This document shows positions 22,901 through 25,917 of a stretch of DNA of 64,000 bases, piece by piece. Location of the stretch: the NCBI GenBank assembly GCA_964652155.1, contig CAZZBK010000009.1:15048-79047 (forward strand), given 5' to 3'. The notes beneath the pieces are model-generated. The model worked only from the letters and a program-made list of their open reading frames with translations, was not told where the DNA came from and ran no database searches. The stretch comes from CAZZBK01 sp964652155 (GTDB lineage: Bacteria > Planctomycetota > Planctomycetia > Pirellulales > PNKZ01). How positions within the stretch are numbered: position 1 is the stretch's first letter; every line of letters begins with the position of its first letter. The position numbers were made by a program, and so were the translations under genes.

Positions 22901-24882
22901 CCGCTCAACCGCACGGTGCCGCCGTCGGTGGCCAGGATGACGTTGCCGCTGACATTGGCTGCGCCCCGAATGTTCATCTCGCCGCGCCCCAGCTTGGTGA
23001 GATTGACATTGCCAAAGAGGTCTTCGCTCAGCCCTTGGTTGAACGTGGTGACTTGGCCTGCCGCTTCGACGTTGATCGTGCGGGTAATGGTGTTGATTGT
23101 GCCGCCGCTGAGCACAACGGTATTGGCGAACGTCAGATTATTCGTGCCGCGGACCGACAAGTTGCCATCCAGGTTGACGCGCGCGTTGACCGTTCGCGCG
23201 CCGCCCATGGACTGCAATTCGCCCCCTTGCACGATTAGCGTCTGTGTGCCGGCAAGTGCCGTGTTGCTGCTCAGGCCGAGCACACCCGCCGCCAACACCA
23301 CCGTACTGGCAATCGGACTGGCCGACAGCGTGCCCGAGAGATTCAAGGTACCCACGCCCGATTTGACCCAGCCGACGTTGTTAAAGCCCCCGATGGCCGA
23401 CGAGACCGTCAGATCGTTGGCCGTGGCGGGTAATTGCGAGTCGGCCACGTTGATCTGATGCGTGGCGGTAACCAAGCCCACATTCGCGGTTGCCGCGGAG
23501 CCGTTGCCAAATTCCGGGCCAAACATCAACGTCGAGACACCGATCGACGCCGCGGGAGTCAAGGCGCTCGATCCCGGTAGCGCCTGCACGACGATATTGC
23601 CGCGCACCGACAGCACGCCCGTCGACTGGTCCGATACCGAACCGGCCGTCGTGGCGGCACGCGTGAGCAGCACGAACCCCGTGGTGTTGCTGGTGCCATT
23701 CATTTCCAACCGACCCGAGCCGTGGACGGTCACCCCCACCGCATTGACACCGTTAAAATCCAGGCTCGGCAACTGATTGTTTGCCAAGGTTCGGACCATG
23801 GCGGTCCCGGCCGCTTGCGTCGAGTCGCCAATGATCACGTTGCCCTGGAAGGCCCGGGCACCGGCCGACTTTTGCAGATCCAGCACACCCTGCGCGACGA
23901 AGACGGTGCCGGTGATGAGATTGGAGGAACTACCACTTAATGCGACGGTACCTGCACCAACCTTGGTTAAACCGGTCCCCAAGGCCTCCACCGCGCCACC
24001 CAAATTGAGCGAGGCACCCGGGTCTGCGCCGATGGCGGCATTGCCAAGCAACTGCACTTCACCCAGCCAAGACGCACCGCTCACCGAGCTACGCAGCGCG
24101 CCGGTACTGGAGACCCCCACGCCCGAGCCGGCGAGCACAATCGGTTCGCTGATGCTCGATGTGGTGTCGACCTGCACCGCCGCGCCGACACTGACCACGG
24201 TGTAGCCATTGGCGGTTCCCAAGGCATTCGCGCTGCGCACGTCGACGGTGCCCAGATTGACTTGCGTGAGCCCGTCATACGAGTTGCTTCCGGACAGGAC
24301 CAAGGTGCCCAGGCCCGTCTTGGTGATGCCGCCGCCGCCGCTGATCGAGCCGCTCGCCGAAATGGTCCCCAAGCCATCGAAGGTCGCATTGAGCAACGTG
24401 CCGGTGTTGAGGTTGCCGAGCACCAACGTCGCGGCCGTGTTGCTGACGATAAACGATTGATTTTGCGCCAGCGTGATCGGTGCCGTGATCGTGTCGGCAA
24501 CGGTCGAGGTGCCGTTGTTGACGATGCCTTCGAGCAACGCAAATCGATTGCCCGAAATCGAATACCCACCGGTGGCAAAGGTGATCGAGCGGAAGCGCGT
24601 GTCGTTGGCGAAGTTGTTATTCGTCGTGGTTTGCTGGCCTGTCGAGTCGAAGAGCAGCGCATCGTCGGCCGACGGCGCGGTGTTGCCAACCCAGTTTGCC
24701 GGCGTGTTCCAATTGGCGTCGCCGCCCAATCCGCTCCAGACACGGATCGCCATCAAACGACGTTCTTCCAATGGCTCGATCACGGGGCCATGAAAGAACT
24801 TCTGTTTGCTCGACTTCCGGGCGCGGGACTGGCCGCAACTCGTGAAGATTCGCTTGATAAAATCCCAGGCTCGATAAGGCAC
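1..24882 (-). CDS. Giant PATR/cadherin-like repeat surface protein, C-terminus beyond window
   Basis: One frame stays open from a GTG at 24882 to base 1 (exactly 8,294 codons, no stop), so the gene is C-terminally partial here. The start is fixed by an in-frame TAG five codons upstream and an AGAAGGA ribosome site seven bases before the GTG; the next in-frame ATG is codon 44. There is no clear hydrophobic signal peptide. Residues 37-43 read PLEERRL, a variant of the LEPR-type motif found near the N-termini of large planctomycete exported proteins. Residues about 50-6100 hold roughly 36 autotransporter-associated beta-strand repeats (pattern TKxGxGTLxLxGxNxYxGxTxxxxGTL). Residues about 6100-6650 resemble hemagglutinin-type beta-helix. 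Residues about 6650-8294 form about 12 cadherin-like repeats with NDxP linkers and DxD pairs. Cysteine is very rare (three noted). Likely an extracellular adhesin or matrix fibre; the family assignment is firm, the role is inferred. Confidence 0.9.
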   Translation of the reverse strand, partial: MPYRAWDFIKRIFTSCGQSRARKSSKQKFFHGPVIEPLEERRLMAIRVWSGLGGDANWNTPANWVGNTAPSADDALLFDSTGQQTTTNNNFANDTRFRSITFATGGYSISGNRFALLEGIVNNGTSTVADTITAPITLAQNQSFIVSNTAATLVLGNLNTGTLLNATFDGLGTISASGSISGGGGITKTGLGTLVLSGSNSYDGLTQVNLGTVDVRSANALGTANGYTVVSVGAAVQVDTTSSISEPIVLAGSGVGVSSTGALRSSVSGASWLGEVQLLGNAAIGADPGASLNLGGAVEALGTGLTKVGAGTVALSGSSSNLITGTVFVAQGVLDLQKSAGARAFQGNVIIGDSTQAAGTAMVRTLANNQLPSLDFNGVNAVGVTVHGSGRLEMNGTSNTTGFVLLTRAATTAGSVSDQSTGVLSVRGNIVVQALPGSSALTPAASIGVSTLMFGPEFGNGSAATANVGLVTATHQINVADSQLPATANDLTVSSAIGGFNNVGWVKSGVGTLNLSGTLSASPIASTVVLAAGVLGLSSNTALAGTQTLIVQGGELQSMGGARTVNARVNLDGNLSVRGTNNLTFANTVVLSGGTINTITRTINVEAAGQVTTFNQGLSEDLFGNVNLTKLGRGEMNIRGAANVSGNVILATDGGTVRLSGSGTLVDTPSITLNHAAQLILDNATTSGLDRINDSATVTLNGGRVELIGSNGVANSTERIGPVVLAPNAPSTIAASNVGSGQNALIMSTLTRTTVNPGMVSFVGSGAPLSALGNNAILVENNLPTVGGVASVLNTSATNGIITGAVLQGPGEMDFATVTGGNSVGFAIVPLPAGAYTTDLTKATATSNVKLTANTVLPGAISVNALLLSGDGINLSGSAQLTVTSGTMISDGVGNQISTSWLSLPSTDNMILVNSGNLSVSSSIVGSTANLTKSGVGHLTLLGSNEHIGLTNVNQGVLNIQNSAALGNANVGAAAAGTVVLPGASLELQAGTAGPVQINLELLTLIGNGFNDQGALRNISGNNSWVGDVALTGTTTDVYRVFDSSINYTSNATTIRSDAGRLTLSGVISGTSDLIKTGLGTVEFGGVAANTATGPLRIAAGTLEFNKPTALNAWASNPIIVGDNVSFTPATLRLNNDHQIPDTSSVIVGASGVLDLNNSSDIIGGLTLAGSLASASVVNTGTGVLTAPASIAVLSRGNVATSVATINGTLALQTATANPVAAPVALTITIDVQNISGDAGPDLNINGSIIDGSRNSNAIIKTGSGTLRYSGSNANTYSGNTTVNEGTLELNKTPGVNALTGGLIVGDSLGGPQADIVRWVQSDQLSDYQAFVTVSASGWMNLNGQSETIGSPTGVTLSVTGGVVDTGVGTLTLGTQLSASSGELFLAGAAGSPARITGNLDLGAGTRFIQVQSNANAATIAYDAEIAANVTGPSNATLRFLDAGRVLFSGSSNTFAGDVINYTGTTFFVASYSSLGTGTIQTGGSSVGGWNGPVTLTNNVQIGGAGALTVPLANSVTFAGPVNVALDSFLNPASAFTLNVPQLATVTFAGGLGESLTANTTWTKNGAGTVILSSRDTLSGALTFNAGTLWVQGNGTLINTPSIALGPGATLHLDNRQVNLDNRVADAAAITLNSATLLFEGMPGNATLAGVTSTENVGGITFNTSTLVGAGPVSDAIIVRNSGTTGSGAILTAASLTRGGSSFINLVGEGQALGSASSNLRLRFTAALAGTSNNVAPYAVLLGPGGTTDFVQQTSAALGISPAPFVTSMTAATSQTMNVKLLSSDSVVGRQTVNSLMFMNDGITLSGTTGTLLSVSSTAGLIYNASGSNVSIGGASVGVIAPLNIASDTLSTLTVNSNIISSTSAPSSIFKHLPGTLVLNGTNSNFTSALTVNSGALVVSTSNALGSTAGNTTINPSAELDVVGSVTPGNVTISENLVVSGSGTGGTGVIRLLNSLPLSAESAILAGTITLGAATESWLNVDAGGAIADRLSLRGVVSGGAVGFNLVKMGQGILEFGGSANNTYTSPTRVNQGTLRLSASAIAVPTTLTVGDNVGGQDADLLETNASDNIANVAINIASTGRWNFINATPSSEQQSSSITLFTSPVGRGVISTSTGTLTLGFAAGQSLIVSTVAGTLGNQSSATIDGFVNLNVGGSTVPSTWTIGDTIAIEDLAVRATIADGGSINPWIKAGTGRMALFGANTMNAPVNVNAGEVVLYNLNALGSTLGATSIAPTGQLIIGVPNVTFPTETLVLGGVGSNGAGALRLNPTAAPAIVQWGGNLNFTSAGSIGVDSGYSLEHIGIMSGNVAVSKVLPGTLILAGSNSNTFTGGFNLLDGTAALRKSASAIAVQGTITIGDDFGGTAGDLLLLLDNNQITPTSAITINSTGYLNQNSFAQSYGQTSAATAITLKYGPTSSAQFGGLGNTATLLGPLNFSVGPATPVALGVFNTYSSPAAAITANLNLGASSVSFNVQDDPFIVSELSVGGTLTSLAGGGWIKNVGLGAMQIGSSNSSTMLGNATLSAGVIDIANNGALGNNPLLVAGPAFLRTSSARTINTPINLTAASLTFAGRGNITLTGSMAFNGTAAQSLVSSLNSANTLTFSGGTLLQTSGNNTITLTNNTLNNQVRFPTAITQVSTATTNLSKAGVGTVLLSASDTFTGSAQVLSGVLAISNSNALGAASVITVSGTGTLALSGGLSVANTRMDLGSLGFGNRGSVRVTDNSSNTWANDLRLFPNVNVMISPDNSASSLNFSGLVASGGGTTLIKSGFGTVQYSGSAGNNTFSGTTQIARGTLELNKQGNIAIAGPLVVGDGGGTNDSDLLNIQQTGQLAGGVALTVGSSGLFQLQTGVTESVASLLMYNDDLMSADVLMNGSSSLSITTGGITAGPTNIGVTTGVGPAASISGGAVAMGGGTRTFLVSDSTIPNANDDLVVSSPFSGFAGIKQGTGTLVFSGLVTESYWTNLTGTTVVRGPGLIADLTQLTASGGSFVVDQPTTDAPLGVNVNILLGGGEFRYNGSSGNAIATFGGLVVTRSNTPSRFTSIVSPGGTNRIDFGTLNFDSSLGLTGSNPGIVLMDGGSNPIGSTAMNNEVLFSAGLGNLGEVNNVLPSILLVNSQSPGGLDFAEDRFDLGLGAQRIKPALTVNASGPADLLTTTQPIKIVQSGVYDLLGGYNINSLMIATSGVTLQNFGTLNIATGWLVNTGDNNLIQGPSDPTSNAGRISLSNAQAGIGPSYLYASSGTLTVTAPIVSASNRGVLKSGEGRVNLTGNNTFSNNFTIAEGILGAGSNNALGSTLSQTIQTLNFFGITGGTFTLSFNGATAGPFNPNQPTNALALQLQTSLNNLSTVAGVNGYVSADDVGSSITLTFYNSFNGLSVAPVVVTPTDIGGFIQVVATTGGTVLSGGSNTFVQSGATLDVYNLATIVNETITLNGTGFNSQGSSLGGLGALRAEGTTAYLTVNSGLIAAVNGASIVTPSATDYFTLNGRFSNSTSFRKSGSGTLELTSSFLNTISGIAFVDQGTLVLNQPSSAPIGNVIIGDNDLTGGPDTIRLNRGNQIAGAPVNVVINRSGVLDINSNSGTLNNVSVIGGSIVDTGQSTVSHTLNITQLNMRSGTIDFGTGAGSISLTNVGTLNVTAGGTTRINAPIVLPVTGGSARQIIVEDGPNVIDLQFDGPINATNAAVKTGVGAMLINSPSSFGFINEQQLVNLTGLINFQFVYSTLTGSSISSVLTSGSDIFDIQAALEGIIGTNNVTVSSTATEAFYNITFLNTLAGKNVLPLRFTDNQLLLNCSATTLVDGGNGLLVAQGVLALGVDNPLGTTGLTMLNNTTLWSYGGDHSSAMPLGIGVATTPATSVTLGGRRDYGGAYSLLITGATTLLSATNAIQVADPLVSITLAGPISEQALNTIVNKTGIGELILSGDNTYTGVTTVSQGLLTVAHNNALGTSGNPKQILTIPFADAGTSSVFRLTYNNAFTTTDIGFVNTTPAQLQVTAATMEAALNNLPVFASVGPIRVTSATTNAQSDGVFTVEFLGGFLRAPASGLSMDVTSPVPITNIVPSLVAATTGHTYVTAGAALAFSGGVTVLEPVIAVGRGWIGGPSQRGGLTAMGDSQGAVRSVAGNNTLLGLFDARATAAAVDTIYVGANADSTLNFASQITGTLISGTISLGNQLVETGAGTVAFSGQGNNLLTGANFAFGNTLELNRTFNPGTPVLALSGPLVVGNNTSTFTSVVQLDGANQILLGPTTTLSLSANGQLNLNAATDAFNTITGQLGPNRSSSILIGSASQLLLNGNVTVNALLGATTQSTMQITGNGSIVSSGNRIFTINDGPAANDLLVSVAYGNFGTAAAGISTLGTGRTVLSGNSTYTGQTTVGAGILNVQHNNALGNVLLANSNTVVLAGASLELQGGVTLRESLQLSGLGFASSGALHSVGAGTNAIVAGLPATPFIDLRSTSAAAENIQFNSDTGSYLNIGVEIRGTNVSTGLLANNLFKVGGGTLAYSGTVPNGYSGATVVSEGSLLLLTSNNNTSILGNMTIGNARIDGPSALVMVDNTKLVGAVAISVLNNGSFVTNPDKPQPIRSGITGVNFGIGPSSSGNVSGPTNSAMAMDFGGNVTTFIAAGVTSTAAPATWTGNISGNGPITFITNEGAGNVELIVSGAIDGSTVTKNGLGTLVLGGDNTYSGLTTVNAGTLVVASGTALGAVSNGTSVAIGATLAFSSAGTLNYANNEAITLLGGSGAGSIGVNEIQTLNVSGGATQMQLIFDGQTTAPFDLTQGTATQLQSALQSLSNVGSANVLVYGPVGGPFAVTFVNGLGALDVPALVATTSGGGAVAVATTTNGTQRALVNVPRAGALAFITGDTNFLGSVTASADATIGVTSGNATIAGLATFSSPNFYVRGAGNLTFEQAVAGTAMVKGLDTTDSGVLTLASLSNTYNGSTTINGGVVSVASSAHLGLGNAIIFNGGTLRATGSFSNARGMTTGPLGATIDVSGGASLTQGAAITGPGSLTKIGAGTLLLQNAGNNYSGGNVINAGTLTLNPGVSLGATAGTLTVNGSPGGTILNLGSSQTVSGLIGSVLAGAATINLNGAANTLTMNQAFDSSFDGSITGANGRLVKTGVGTLTLNGNNTYSLGTSILGGVLSVSSNGNLGDAAGTLTFNNGATLRVTGNGFTTNRQVTLNATNGGQFDIAAGGALNVTGQASGGGSLTKIGAGTLILNSVSNSYTGGTSVLAGTLSIAQDANLGASAAGVTLSGGTLLASNTFSSPRTITLGTAGGTIDVIVSSTLTLAGPLQGPGILTKTDSGTLVLSNASNSYSGGTVLAGGTLQISSNSHLGQSSGSLVFSGGSLRSTASLTSSRAALIQSNTNATFDVLSGTTFTFNGDVTGVGGVIKIGGGELVLGGNNAYSGGTTINVGTITIDQDQRLGVATSGILINSGATTATLRTTTSFGTTRTITLGAGGGAFSPDSGTIYTANGTITGTGQLSVLGSGTLLLTNSNSYQGGTLLKNGTLSASFDNQLGQPSTSVTLQGGNLFANGSFNLLRPVVLASPGGGLDAASGVTFTINGNVSGVAGQLTANGPGTLVLTDPANSYGGGTLFNGGTVIVSAETQLGDTNGGLTFNGGTLQVTTDMSTPRTIVLNAGGGTIDVLNGISYTTAQSISGPGTLSKNGFGTLTYAAANSQSGGTTVNAGTLIVNAGSTLGATSATLTVNSASGTTNVNLNGAATVGGLAGTLTGGTAQINLSGASALTVNQIVDTAFGGTIVGSGQLIKQGVGTLSLTGTNQYSGGTQILGGAIAITSDGALGSTTGNVTINGGTLRVSADVNTPRNIALGAAGGTIDVSGTSTFTEAGNITGIGGLTKIGSGTLLLNGTADSYSGGSTINAGTVTVANANGLGATNGLLTISSVAGATTLNLSNNTTVGNFSGTANGGSLSINLNNGAVLTVNQTSAATFNGSIAGSGGITKAGSSALVLLSANSYSGATNITAGALDVRDPLALGFGDGSTASGTVVASNATLLVQGGINIANEALALSGVGSGSGNLLSSNGNNLFGGPVTLSGTAASIGIASNSTLVMSGNINGTLAGSQALSLIAAGAATWSGSIGGSVPLGAVTIANNATNVTLGNLTAASLVQASGLGLTTLNGAVRTTGTAGVSLSTNSLNISGSLTTDTTGPVTLTTANNGSLTLASTMTLGGAFTQNGNSPVSLAGSITTNNANVTFNSTSAITLAGSTQIATNSGTGPGNITFTSPVNAAAAGVQGLTLTAGGGNIATNTLGTTMRLGPVLINSANNVSLGNLTAASLIQTSGTGTTTLSGVNLGGVLNLSSGALLANSVITTAGNVTLQAAGAITLNTSVNASIGTITIAANQSGAGASDFTQNSGSLTTLNNGASAVSITTNTAAGGTGNAILNNIVVGDGGTISVNARGGSISQNSGTLLDSGSGNLILLTSGAASAIGQSIAVGAITSRTGALTANAGSGGLFVVESNNLSVGSASSGGLLHLVTGGLISLNGNVRGTTVAMVTPVGVVQSAGNIVATNLGLIGVGGFALNSSTNDVGTLAASFGPGQLSYMDTNNLTVGTVTTPNGNISGIRTGNASNTGGRVTLQSGGTLSVNQLISTTSGFGGVTFTNGSVTLSVTPVPGGGNIALYGNPLAGTGAPLVTLSASALNYTEGQGALTIDNAALLAEETNTLAALAVAITGNFVPGQDALNFTNTASIRGTFNSTTGVLTLTGAASILGYQTALRSISYVNNSQNPNTAPRTISVVADDGLYTSNPVSRTINLTAVNSAPLITTSGAVTGYTESGSPATIDANLLVNDVDNITLAGATISIVGNFSAGQDVLSFVNQSGIVGNYVASTGVMTLSGTASLANYSAALNSLTYSNSSRSPFTSPRTIVFAVSDGVATSALASKTVSITAVNDPPVVTASAGATNYTEKASAQLVDASFGLFDYDNPTLSAATITITNAPTTGEDVLSFSPIGNITGNYNSSTHVLTLTGVDSQANWLTALRSVTYQNTNTLNPSGATRTIAYQVNDGGALPNTSLVTNKNVTITLVNDPPLVTVTAGSATFTEKAGAIAVDPTLLLNDFDTTNLVGATVVISGNSFASTGEDVLSFTPSGGITGLFNPASSTLTLNGNASISQWQTVLRSITFADTSVTPSTLPRTIQYVLNDGNAQNNLSVAVTRQIDVISVNDVPVVTVASSPLSYVEQGSPLLLDPTLTLADVDAGPFGASIAGALISIAGGYCNGQDILSFSNQSGINGNFDASTGTLTLSGVQSYSAYISALRSITYSNASDFPSSATRSLTFSVTDGTGYSIAQARSLSIQQVNDAPTITTQTSQSAAAGSPKRFSTATFNPITISDLDVASSSVITVTVSVNNGGLLSTNGAILSSSMTMTNTIASINQTLSALTFQTPTSSATGAYTLNISANDLGNTGTGNSLIANTAISIQAITDTPPTIPTNSYSTSLIYTENATGALLIAPSITVTDPDAIAYPAGAFAAISITPTTYSISGEDLLQYNGSVNNIAVFGSGFDPATGLLVLQATGAAQASDFQSALRQVVYRNTSRNPSLPSRTITIVVNDGYADSTANPPPTAITVSIIPINDAPIVTVSGTALPYTENAAATPIDSTLSLIDFDSPFVASATVTIANGFVSGGEDVLAFTNQLGIVGAYTNGVLTLTGSGTSAVPIANMQAALRAVTYQNTSDNPSAANRDIRFRVTDVDALGNVNPLPSLAVTRSISVAPVNDPPVVTVANSPLSYTELASPILIDNALSLVDVDNSSLASAIVSISNNFASGQDVLTFSASGSIIGSYNATAGVLTFTGVDTLANYRQTLRSVRFSNTSHNPSTDIRTITFSADDGLSASSTLLSTTSTIQIVPTNDAPTVTVSAAPTVFYENSPSILLDNSVQLFDYDSVSQASAVVQIVAGLAVGEDVLVFTNQSGIVGSYDGTSGTLTLLGSASVATYQQAIRSIRYANASNNPSNATRTIAYSVNDGALDSPTSNLSLSVIAVNDQPTISIPNLQQDNKAHPLFFSTANGNAITVSDLDSGNSQIDVTLSAVDGTVTLGSLSGISIIGGANGSSTVTFRGSVAAINSFALEGLSYNPPPTFEGATYINMSVNDLGFSGTGGAQLATGLVSIMVSTFNQAPLNVLPTTPSTVKNTPLVFSSTGSPINQISVIDPDAGIDPIQVSLAVTNGKLQLPFTNGVALNTSNATATGSGTSAIVITGSQQNISAVMDGMKFIPDTNFVGNATLTMISNDLGSSGTGGAQADVDNLTIFVVDNSIQVNGSTLV
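4950..6550 (-). repeat. Hemagglutinin-like beta-helix segment inside the giant gene
   Basis: Between the PATR array and the cadherin-like array the protein changes to short rungs such as VTLGNLTAASLVQ and VSLGNLTAASLIQ (a near-duplicate pair about 190 residues apart), with ITLAG, LTLTAGG and GNITF patterns. This texture is typical of filamentous-hemagglutinin and autotransporter beta-helices. It could simply be a degenerate extension of the PATR region. It has no catalytic signature that I recognise. Confidence 0.6.
10385..10645 (-). other. Embedded insert domain, copy 4 (inside giant gene)
   Basis: Strand MQLIFDGQTTAPF, helix TATQLQSALQSLSNVGSANV, strand PFAVTFVNGLGALDVPALV. It is the clearest copy and matches best the pattern known from other large planctomycete proteins, where such units precede Ig-like or PATR modules. 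Function unknown. Confidence 0.6.
12700..13035 (-). other. Embedded insert domain, copy 3 (inside giant gene)
   Basis: Strand SVFRLTYNNAFTT, helix AQLQVTAATMEAALNNLPVF, then VGPIRVTSATTNAQSDGVF and TVEFLGGFLRAPASGLSM. It directly follows a PATR rung ending in HNNALGTSG. The same HNNALG-type rung end precedes copy 1, suggesting the insert recombined at a fixed place in the rung. Confidence 0.6.
13500..13785 (-). other. Embedded insert domain, copy 2 (inside giant gene)
   Basis: Same layout as the copies at 14.8, 12.9 and 10.5 kb: strand LINFQFVYSTLTG, helix DIFDIQAALEGIIGTNNVTV, strand YNITFLNTLAGKNVLPL. It contains one of the very few cysteines of the protein just after it. It is the most diverged copy and the first glycine-rich strand is weak. 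Confidence 0.5.
14700..14990 (-). other. Embedded about 90-residue insert domain, copy 1 (inside giant gene)
   Basis: Non-PATR module reading TLSFNGATAGPF, then ALALQLQTSLNNLSTV, then VSADDVGSSITLTFYNSFNG. It matches the general pattern of a small beta domain seen in planctomycete giant proteins: beta strand, 'AxxLQxALxxL' helix, 'ftVtFxxxLaxxxvp' strand. It interrupts the PATR spacing. Function unknown. Confidence 0.6.
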
Positions 24883-24897
24883 AGCGCTGTCCTTCTA
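24883..24897 (-). promoter_or_regulatory. Ribosome binding site and upstream in-frame stop deciding the giant gene's GTG start
   Basis: Read on the minus strand, TAG (24897-24895) is followed by AAGGA (24894-24890), seven spacer bases and GTG at 24882. The stop is in frame with the giant gene. GTG is therefore the only plausible start that keeps the N-terminal PLEERRL motif. Seen directly in the sequence. Confidence 0.8.
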
Positions 24898-25365
24898 AGC
24901 GGGCGCGAGGTGACGCTAACGCACCGAGCAACACGGCTATCCCGCCGCATCACACCCGGAGCACGTTAGTACTGGCCACTTGGTTGACAACTTCATGTTG
25001 TGGTTGAGGTTACGCTTTTTGCGTGACGAGGCTCAACGCGACAACACAAGGGGCCATTTGCGCCACGATAAACGGCGCTTACGCGAAACGCAAGGAAAAT
25101 GCGCGTCAAGGGTTTAAGGCGCGAAACTCACCCCCGACAACACGCCTTACAGGTGGTGCAAAGCGGCCGACTCGACCTGCACCCCAACGAGACACCCAAG
25201 TCAGACTGGTCAGACAACTTGAGCCGGAAACGCGCCGAGATTGGCGCAAGCGAGGGGCCGAGGGGGGATTTTGAGCCGAGACGTCCATCGCCCGAGCGTT
25301 GCTCACGGCTTGTCGAGCGAACCGGCCCGCCCGAGAGTGATGGCTCTCGGGAATTGAGCGTCGCG
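24898..25365. other. Intergenic region upstream of the giant gene
   Basis: About 470 bp separate the giant gene from the PilZ-like gene. It must hold the giant gene's promoter, but I see no convincing -35/-10 pair on the minus strand. No conserved ORF, tRNA or long repeat is visible. The only structured element is the 8-bp-stem hairpin at 25330-25351, listed separately. Confidence 0.5.
25330..25351 (-). terminator. Hairpin 14 bases after the PilZ-like gene, possible terminator
   Basis: CCCGAGAG (25330-25337) and CTCTCGGG (25344-25351) form a perfect 8-bp stem with a 6-base loop, just downstream of the minus-strand stop at 25366. No T-run follows, so an intrinsic terminator is only possible; an mRNA 3' stabilising hairpin is an alternative. 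Confidence 0.4.
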
Positions 25366-25806
25366 CTACTCGACGGGGTTCAGCGCGCCGAGAATTTTGC
25401 CACCACTCTCGTACCAACCGTGGGGTGTAAAGCGGCACCAGGTCAGGTCCATCAGCAACCTAAGGCTCTGCCCGCCTTGAACTTCCAACTCGGCAGCCAC
25501 CCACCGATAGGGAAGCGACTCGGGATGAAAGAAGCTCAGTCCGGAGAGCGAGAGCTGCTTGCCGACGACTGTCAACCGGTCCCCCGCAACTTGGCCAAAG
25601 TCATCCATCGGCTCGACGACGAGCAATCGAGGATAGTGAAACCGCCGCTCCGAGCGGTGCTCGGCCCCAGACGCATTCACATCCAAGTTCATGATCAGCC
25701 GCTCGACCGCCTGGCGGTGGTCGTAACGTGGCAAGACGAGACGTCGAGTGCGCGTGCTGGAAGAATTGGCCAAACGAGTTGCCATGCTGTTGATCCACGG
25801 ACCCAA
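25366..25806 (-). CDS. PilZ-like domain protein with degenerate c-di-GMP motif
   Basis: A 146-residue soluble protein without signal peptide. The centre reads SERRFHYPRLLVVEPMD, then GKQLSLSGLSFFHPE and a C-terminal LMDLTWCRFTPHGWYESGG. This is the layout of the PilZ-like proteins common in planctomycetes: beta-barrel with an N-terminal arginine stretch and a DxSxxG turn. Here the usual RxxxR spacing is not met and the DxSxxG aspartate is Gln (QLSLSG), so c-di-GMP binding is doubtful. It stands alone, upstream of the giant gene and 111 bp downstream of the transglutaminase-like gene. Start at 25806 (MGPWINS) or at the in-frame ATG seven codons on (MATRLAN). Role in surface or motility control is inference. 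Confidence 0.65.
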   Translation of the reverse strand: MGPWINSMATRLANSSSTRTRRLVLPRYDHRQAVERLIMNLDVNASGAEHRSERRFHYPRLLVVEPMDDFGQVAGDRLTVVGKQLSLSGLSFFHPESLPYRWVAAELEVQGGQSLRLLMDLTWCRFTPHGWYESGGKILGALNPVE

Positions 25807-25917
25807 TTCGGTAGCCTGAACGGCCGGAAAGACGAGTTCGCGGCCCGAACATCACATTTGGGACGCAAAGGATATCTAGGTCAGAAACCGTGGGGCGTCA
25901 AATCTCGACGGCCAAAT

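Larger units (their letters stand above)
6550..24735 (-). repeat. Array of about 36 autotransporter-associated beta-strand (PATR-type) repeats
   Basis: Within the giant gene the protein keeps returning to a glycine/threonine/serine-rich unit with core GxGTLxLxGxNxYxGGTxxxxGTL, then a variable 60-200 residue stretch rich in N, S, T, V and A. About 36 cores were counted by eye. The units nearest 6.5-9.5 kb are the most regular (about 90 residues apart), while those from 13 to 24 kb are longer and more diverged. In the known family these cores form rungs of a right-handed beta-helix passenger. The repeats are coding and diverged at DNA level, not tandem satellite DNA. Confidence 0.85.

Noticed and set aside
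24081..24743. Minus-strand frame of 220 codons near the start of the giant gene
   Set aside because: It is in a different frame, is rich in Arg/Ser/Pro, and overlaps the clear PATR-coding frame.
24898..25365. Possible small RNA or tRNA in the region upstream of the giant gene
   Set aside because: No cloverleaf, CCA-like end or strong structure beyond one 8-bp hairpin was found.
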